A stretch of DNA of 64,000 nt from Cyclobacterium xiamenense (GTDB lineage: Bacteria; Bacteroidota; Bacteroidia; Cytophagales; Cyclobacteriaceae), in the NCBI RefSeq assembly GCF_009467825.1, contig NZ_WIOK01000007.1:16468-80467 (forward strand), in the 5' to 3' direction. The notes under the pieces were generated by a model that worked only from the letters and a program-made list of their open reading frames with translations, did no database searches and was not told the DNA's origin. Below, in pieces: positions 61,501 to 64,000 of the stretch; the stretch's first letter is position 1, and every line of letters starts with the position of its first letter. Both the position numbers and the translations under genes were made by a program.

Positions 61501-64000
61501 TATGCCCTGGACTTCACCTCGGAAGACTTTGGCATCAATCAGCAAACCCTGAATATTACCGCCGATGCGGATCAAAGCAAGACCTACGGTGAATCCGATC
61601 CTACCTTTACCTTTAGCAGCAGTGGCTTTGTAAACGGGGAAGACGAAGCGATTTTGACCGGAGCGCTTAGCCGGGAGGCTGGGGAAGAGGTAGGCAGCTA
61701 CGCAATCACGCTGGGCAACCTAAGTGCCGGTGGAAACTACACGCTGGACTTTACTTCGGCTGCCTTTGGCATCAACCGGCAAACGCTGAATATTACCGCC
61801 GATGCGGATCAAAGCAAGACCTACGGTGAATCCGATCCTACTTTTACCTTTAGCAGCAGTGGCTTTGTAAACGGAGAAGACGAAGCGATTTTGACCGGAG
61901 CGCTTAGCCGGGAGGCTGGGGAAGAGGTAGGCAGCTATGCGCTGACCCTGGGTGATCTAAGCGCCGGAGGCAATTATGCCCTGGACTTCACTTCGGCGGC
62001 CTTTGGCATCAATCAGCAAACGCTGAGTATTACCGCCGATGCGGGCCAAAGCAAAACCTATGGACAGGCCGACCCTACCTTTACCTTTAGCAGCAGTGGC
62101 TTTGTAAACGGGGAAGACGAAACGCTATTGACCGGAGCCCTTGGCCGGGAGGCTGGGGAAGAGGTAGGCAGCTACGCAATCACGCTGGGCGACCTAAGTG
62201 CCGGGGACAACTATGCCCTGGACTTCACCTCGGCAGACTTTGGCATCAACCGGCAGACTCTGAGTATTACCGCCGATGCGGACCAAAGCAAGACCTATGG
62301 TGAATCCGATCCTACCTTTACCTTTAGCAGCAGTGGCTTTGTAAACGGGGAAGACGAAACGCTATTGACCGGAGCGCTTAGCCGGGAGGCTGGGGAAGAG
62401 GTAGGCAGCTACGCAATCACGCTGGGCGACCTAAGTGCCGGGGACAACTATGCCCTGGACTTCACCTCGGCAGACTTTGGCATCAACCGGCAAACGCTGA
62501 ATATTACCGCCGATTCGGATCAAAGCAAGACCTATGGTCAAACCGACCCTACCTTTACCTTTAGCAGCAGTGGCTTTGTAAACGGAGAAGACGAAGCGAT
62601 TTTGACCGGAGCCCTTGGCCGGGAGGCTGGGGAAGAGGTAGGCAGCTATGCGCTGACTCTGGGTGATCTAAGCGCCGGAGGCAATTATGCCCTGGACTTC
62701 ACCTCGGCGGCCTTTGGCATCAATCAGCAAACGCTGAGTATTACCGCCGATGCCGATCAAAGCAAGACCTACGGTGAATCCGATCCTACCTTTACCTTTA
62801 GCAGCAGTGGCTTTGTAAACGGGGAAGACGAATCGCTACTAACAGGAGCCTTAAGTCGAGAACCCGGCGAAGACGTGGGCAGCTATGGCCTGACACCCGG
62901 CGACCTAAGCGCTGGGGACAATTACAGGTTGGAATATACCGGGGCAGCGTTTTTGGTTGAAGCAGCTACTGTCACTATTTTAATCGACAATAAGGAAAAA
63001 GTATACGGTAACCCTAATCCTGCTTTAACCTTTTCTTATTCAGGCTTCGTTGGTCAGGATTCTGAATTAGCCGTTCCTCCTACACTTGAAACAGCGGTTG
63101 AGCTGACCACTGGCGTTGGCAGGTATGAGATTTCTGTAAAAAATGGAACCGCACTTGATCCAAATTATCGGGTAGCCATTGAAAACGGGAGGCTGGAAGT
63201 TGTTCCTGCCCCTTTAGCAATCGTTGCTGATAACAAGAAAAGAAAATTTGGTGAGGTAAATCCAGCGCTTACCTTCCGCTACGAGGGACTGGTTGCCGGT
63301 GACACGAAGATTGATCGGGAACCATTTGTTTTCACCCTGGCAGAATCGGCCTCACCTGTAGGAACCTACCCCATCATTGTGGAAGGTGGTGAGGATGGGA
63401 ATTATCAAATTAGCAGGATGCCAGGCAGCCTTGATGTTGAAATTGGGGTACCCCGAATTACCTGGAATGCAGTGAGTTTACCAATTAATTTGAGCGAGTT
63501 GGTGATACCTGTACCTCAGAGTAATTCACCGGGAGTATTCCGTTACGAGGTAGGGGATGAAGGTATTGCGATTGTACAGAACGGTCGGATCATTCCGGTA
63601 TCGGAAGGGGTTACCGAATTGACGGCGATTCAGGAGGCGACCTCGAATTTCGGTAGTGGAAGTTTGACGGTTTCATTAACGGTGACCAAGTCGCAGCGGG
63701 AATTATTATTGGATAAAATACGTGAATACCAGCAGTCTGGTGGGACCAGTCCTGGTTTGGTAGAACGTGATTTGCGTATCCTTGGGATGTCCGGGACTGA
63801 CGGTTTGGATCTGGGCCTATTGAATTCGGTAGTAGCGGCAGCGGACCGCATCGATTCGGAAGCGGATTTGCAGGGATTGATAGACCTGATTCAATCGGGA
63901 GCGGATAGCGATGGGGATGGAGTTCCGGATTATGTGGAGATACTGGAATCCACGGATAAGATGGATTCCTGGGATTATCTGGACAGCGATGGTGACGGGG
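55543..64000 (+). CDS. Giant secreted MBG-repeat adhesin, 3' end beyond window
   Basis: An open frame of over 2,800 residues with no stop before the right edge. It begins with a signal peptide (MKQYIFLIFLYSGLLECYA, cut before QVAEL). Domains in order: an IPT/TIG-like Ig fold (about 21-100), a propeller-like part (about 180-405, LLLADRNGDALYKLSTGQ), a cadherin-like strand pair, a Big_5-type Ig domain (about 450-565), an Ig-like domain beginning VTKTYGDPEFEL, two diverged MBG domains, 21 near-identical 79-residue MBG repeats (residues 820-2478), two more diverged MBG domains, and a tail ending with aspartate-rich DSDGDGVPDYVE, a thrombospondin-3-like calcium-binding stretch. Such proteins are typically exported by the type IX system and act in adhesion; a C-terminal sorting domain would lie outside. 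Confidence 0.9.
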   Translation, partial: MKQYIFLIFLYSGLLECYAQVAELRVTDVVPGKVSVGELVTLVGSGFVRNETRVYLSEVELFVEDFVSSSEIRVRLTPNAVSGRIRVEIRDKPGFAESPDRLIVNGPPVIAPTALPEQVHYDEQIEIPLRSDYADKLEPVSFALRQAPDWLKLVEGGDNLGSIYFRSDQVPINFDLISRQGDQLLLADRNGDALYKLSTGQELVLFKEGFKSGFGVVLDMVAAGDALYILEQFRVSRVDLLDSAATPKVLFAEGLELYAQTVYDQKLYVAGKDRLLVFDLSSDVLIRQDAFPFSEVSSMDVGLDGKVYVSPPGKGVVRWNGQGMAPEMETVVEAGENDPLIIKFGQEGNFFAYFPQVGTNPSFVRKYNNLFQLQTTVPSAYNVNAADFVLGTQGELFTVVGQDFVSKLIPFDFLRGTPTKKDLGFHTVEVEASNAYGTSAPFSFNLEVTDTIPPVLSSASPVLKAIGVETTTTLELNFDEEIRLTIGGQLAVYRNEEPTPFLVYSDSDEELSVSTDQKSLFVKPKEEWPLGSRISLESVGPSLITDLSGNAYVGFDRTTAFWTTVNQRIQHIDLDTGSVTKTYGDPEFELGPPVSSTGLPVTYTAINEGVVSIEGNKARILSAGSTVITANQPGDTSTQAAPEIRFELTVEKADLSLLIDWKSVIYGDADPRFTFTILDGLVREEDRSTLAVEFDSRRQPFDPPADYFIYPIAGTEHPNYEINFGPNGRLRVLPAPLAVKAVAAQKVYGAENPEFEVEYSGFKGSDTLLEIPPVLSSGVGVGGAVGSYPILLQDGTALDPRYDIDFEESTLTINPQPLSITADADQSKTYGQTDPTFTFSSSGFVNGEDETLLTGALGREAGEEVGSYAITLGNLSAGGNYTLDFTSAAFGINRQTLSITADSDQSKTYGESDPTFTFSSSGFVNGEDEAILTGALSREAGEEVGSYAITLGDLSAGDNYALDFTSADFGINRQTLNITADADQSKTYGQTDPTFTFSSSGFVNGEDEAILTGALGREAGEEVGSYAITLGNLSAGGNYTLDFTSAAFGINQQTLNITADSDQSKTYGESDPTFTFSSSGFVNGEDEAILTGALSREAGEEVGSYAITLGDLSAGDNYALDFTSADFGINRQTLNITADADQSKTYGQTDPTFTFSSSGFVNGEDEAILTGALSREAGEEVGSYAITLGNLSAGDNYALDFTSADFGINRQTLSITADADQSKTYGQTDPTFTFSSSGFVNGEDEAILTGALSREAGEEVGSYAITLGDLSAGDNYALDFTSEDFGINQQTLNITADADQSKTYGESDPTFTFSSSGFVNGEDEAILTGALSREAGEEVGSYALTLGDLSAGGNYALDFTSAAFGINQQTLSITADAGQSKTYGQADPTFTFSSSGFVNGEDEAILTGALSREAGEEVGSYAITLGNLSAGDNYALDFTSAAFGINQQTLNITADADQSKTYGESDPTFTFSSSGFVNGEDETLLTGALGREAGEDVGSYALTLGDLSAGGNYALDFTSADFGINRQTLNITADADQSKTYGQTDPTFIFSSSGFVNGEDETLLTGALGREAGEEVGSYAITLGNLSAGGNYTLDFTSAAFGINRQTLSITADADQSKTYGQTDPTFTFSSSGFVNGEDEAILTGALSREAGEEVGSYAITLGNLSAGDNYALDFTSAAFGINQQTLNITADADQSKTYGESDPTFTFSSSGFVNGEDETLLTGALGREAGEEVGSYAITLGNLSAGGNYTLDFTSAAFGINRQTLSITADADQSKTYGESDPTFTFSSSGFVNGEDEAILTGALSREAGEEVGSYAITLGDLSAGDNYVLDFTSAAFGINQQTLSITADADQSKTYGESDPTFTFSSSGFVNGEDETLLTGALGREAGEEVGSYAITLGNLSAGGNYTLDFTSAAFGINRQTLSITADSDQSKTYGESDPTFTFSSSGFVNGEDETLLTGALSREAGEEVGSYAITLGDLSAGDNYALDFTSEDFGINQQTLNITADADQSKTYGESDPTFTFSSSGFVNGEDEAILTGALSREAGEEVGSYAITLGNLSAGGNYTLDFTSAAFGINRQTLNITADADQSKTYGESDPTFTFSSSGFVNGEDEAILTGALSREAGEEVGSYALTLGDLSAGGNYALDFTSAAFGINQQTLSITADAGQSKTYGQADPTFTFSSSGFVNGEDETLLTGALGREAGEEVGSYAITLGDLSAGDNYALDFTSADFGINRQTLSITADADQSKTYGESDPTFTFSSSGFVNGEDETLLTGALSREAGEEVGSYAITLGDLSAGDNYALDFTSADFGINRQTLNITADSDQSKTYGQTDPTFTFSSSGFVNGEDEAILTGALGREAGEEVGSYALTLGDLSAGGNYALDFTSAAFGINQQTLSITADADQSKTYGESDPTFTFSSSGFVNGEDESLLTGALSREPGEDVGSYGLTPGDLSAGDNYRLEYTGAAFLVEAATVTILIDNKEKVYGNPNPALTFSYSGFVGQDSELAVPPTLETAVELTTGVGRYEISVKNGTALDPNYRVAIENGRLEVVPAPLAIVADNKKRKFGEVNPALTFRYEGLVAGDTKIDREPFVFTLAESASPVGTYPIIVEGGEDGNYQISRMPGSLDVEIGVPRITWNAVSLPINLSELVIPVPQSNSPGVFRYEVGDEGIAIVQNGRIIPVSEGVTELTAIQEATSNFGSGSLTVSLTVTKSQRELLLDKIREYQQSGGTSPGLVERDLRILGMSGTDGLDLGLLNSVVAAADRIDSEADLQGLIDLIQSGADSDGDGVPDYVEILESTDKMDSWDYLDSDGDG
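58000..62976 (+). repeat. 21 tandem copies of a 237-bp coding repeat (MBG domains)
   Basis: The unit starts at ATTACCGCCGAT or a close variant and recurs every 237 bp exactly (58000, 58237, 58474, 58711 and so on to 62740), 21 copies, each coding 79 residues. Copies differ mainly at a few diagnostic places: YGESD (12 copies), YGQTD (7) or YGQAD (2); EDEAILTGALS or EDETLLTGALG; and AGGNYT or AGDNYA. These are combined in mixed ways, as expected from unequal crossing-over and gene conversion. The last copy diverges in its second half. Copy number is likely to vary between strains, and assembly may have collapsed or expanded it. Confidence 0.95.

Noticed and set aside
58000..62976. Regular repeat array as CRISPR or satellite DNA
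   Set aside because: The 237-bp period is a multiple of three, the frame stays open throughout and codes for MBG domains with no spacers.

Overview
The window is one long cell-surface polysaccharide locus, entirely on the + strand apart from one small lipoprotein gene, from a Bacteroidota bacterium, most likely a marine or freshwater Cytophagales member (Cyclobacteriaceae-like; this is inference). The reasons are the gene families (EpsG-type polymerase, split YjbH pair, DUF3575 protein, a giant MBG-repeat adhesin with thrombospondin-3-like aspartates), a TAnnTTTG-type promoter before the adhesin, weak Shine-Dalgarno signals and many TTG/GTG starts. No rRNA, tRNA, CRISPR array or intact transposase was seen.

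Layout. (1) 1-4893: pseudaminic-acid (Pse) nucleotide-sugar genes pseC (cut by the left edge), pseF, a pseH-like GNAT, a second GNAT, a sugar N-formyltransferase and pseI. No pseG or pseB is visible. (2) 4943-9231: an AT-rich acyl-modification cassette (ACP, AMP-ligase, SDR, AAC(3)-fold acyltransferase, DUF4910 protein), bracketed by intact pseI and a decayed pseI remnant (9281-9748). (3) 9977-17934: glycosyltransferases (capsule GT-B, four GT2 counting one truncated copy, a GT10 fucosyltransferase, a possible FucT-like protein). One GT2 is present twice, one copy with an in-frame 318-nt net deletion. (4) 18131-24034: ddhD-rfbF-rfbG-rfbH plus a final reductase and a GT2, the CDP-3,6-dideoxyhexose pathway. 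(5) 24199-32838: a tightly packed operon with GT4, EpsG-like polymerase, CE4-like deacetylase, CapA-like phosphatase, AsnB, ATP-grasp ligase and GT4. (6) 33164-39300: an acetyltransferase pseudogene, a GT4, a second CE4-like deacetylase, an MBOAT O-acyltransferase with an SGNH partner, and an SGNH remnant. (7) 39541-47123 and 52877-54088: a WbuB-type GT4, a PglC-type initiating sugar transferase, a YdcF-like protein, a phosphopantetheinyl transferase, a GT4, ACP, KAS III, SDR, a PglD-type acetyltransferase and an EpsN/PglE-type aminotransferase, suggesting a bacillosamine-like first sugar with an acyl module. (8) 47248-52872, inserted in that set: an unknown protein, a DUF3575 protein, a charge-segregated secreted protein, an outer-membrane barrel and a YjbH homologue split into two proteins, a probable outer-membrane export or assembly module. 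(9) 54956-55201 (-): a small lipoprotein with its own terminator. (10) 55543 to the right edge: a secreted giant protein, over 2,800 residues visible, containing 21 near-identical 79-residue (237-bp) MBG repeats.

Together the genes would build a Wzy-type repeat unit started by the PglC-like transferase. It probably contains Pse bearing formyl and other acyl groups, a 3,6-dideoxyhexose and fucose or a related sugar, and is further decorated by O-acylation, deacetylation and perhaps amidation or amino-acid ligation. Wzx, Wzz and Wza were not seen and may lie outside. The locus looks assembled by repeated transfer: AT-rich islands, flanking decayed gene copies and several pseudogenes.
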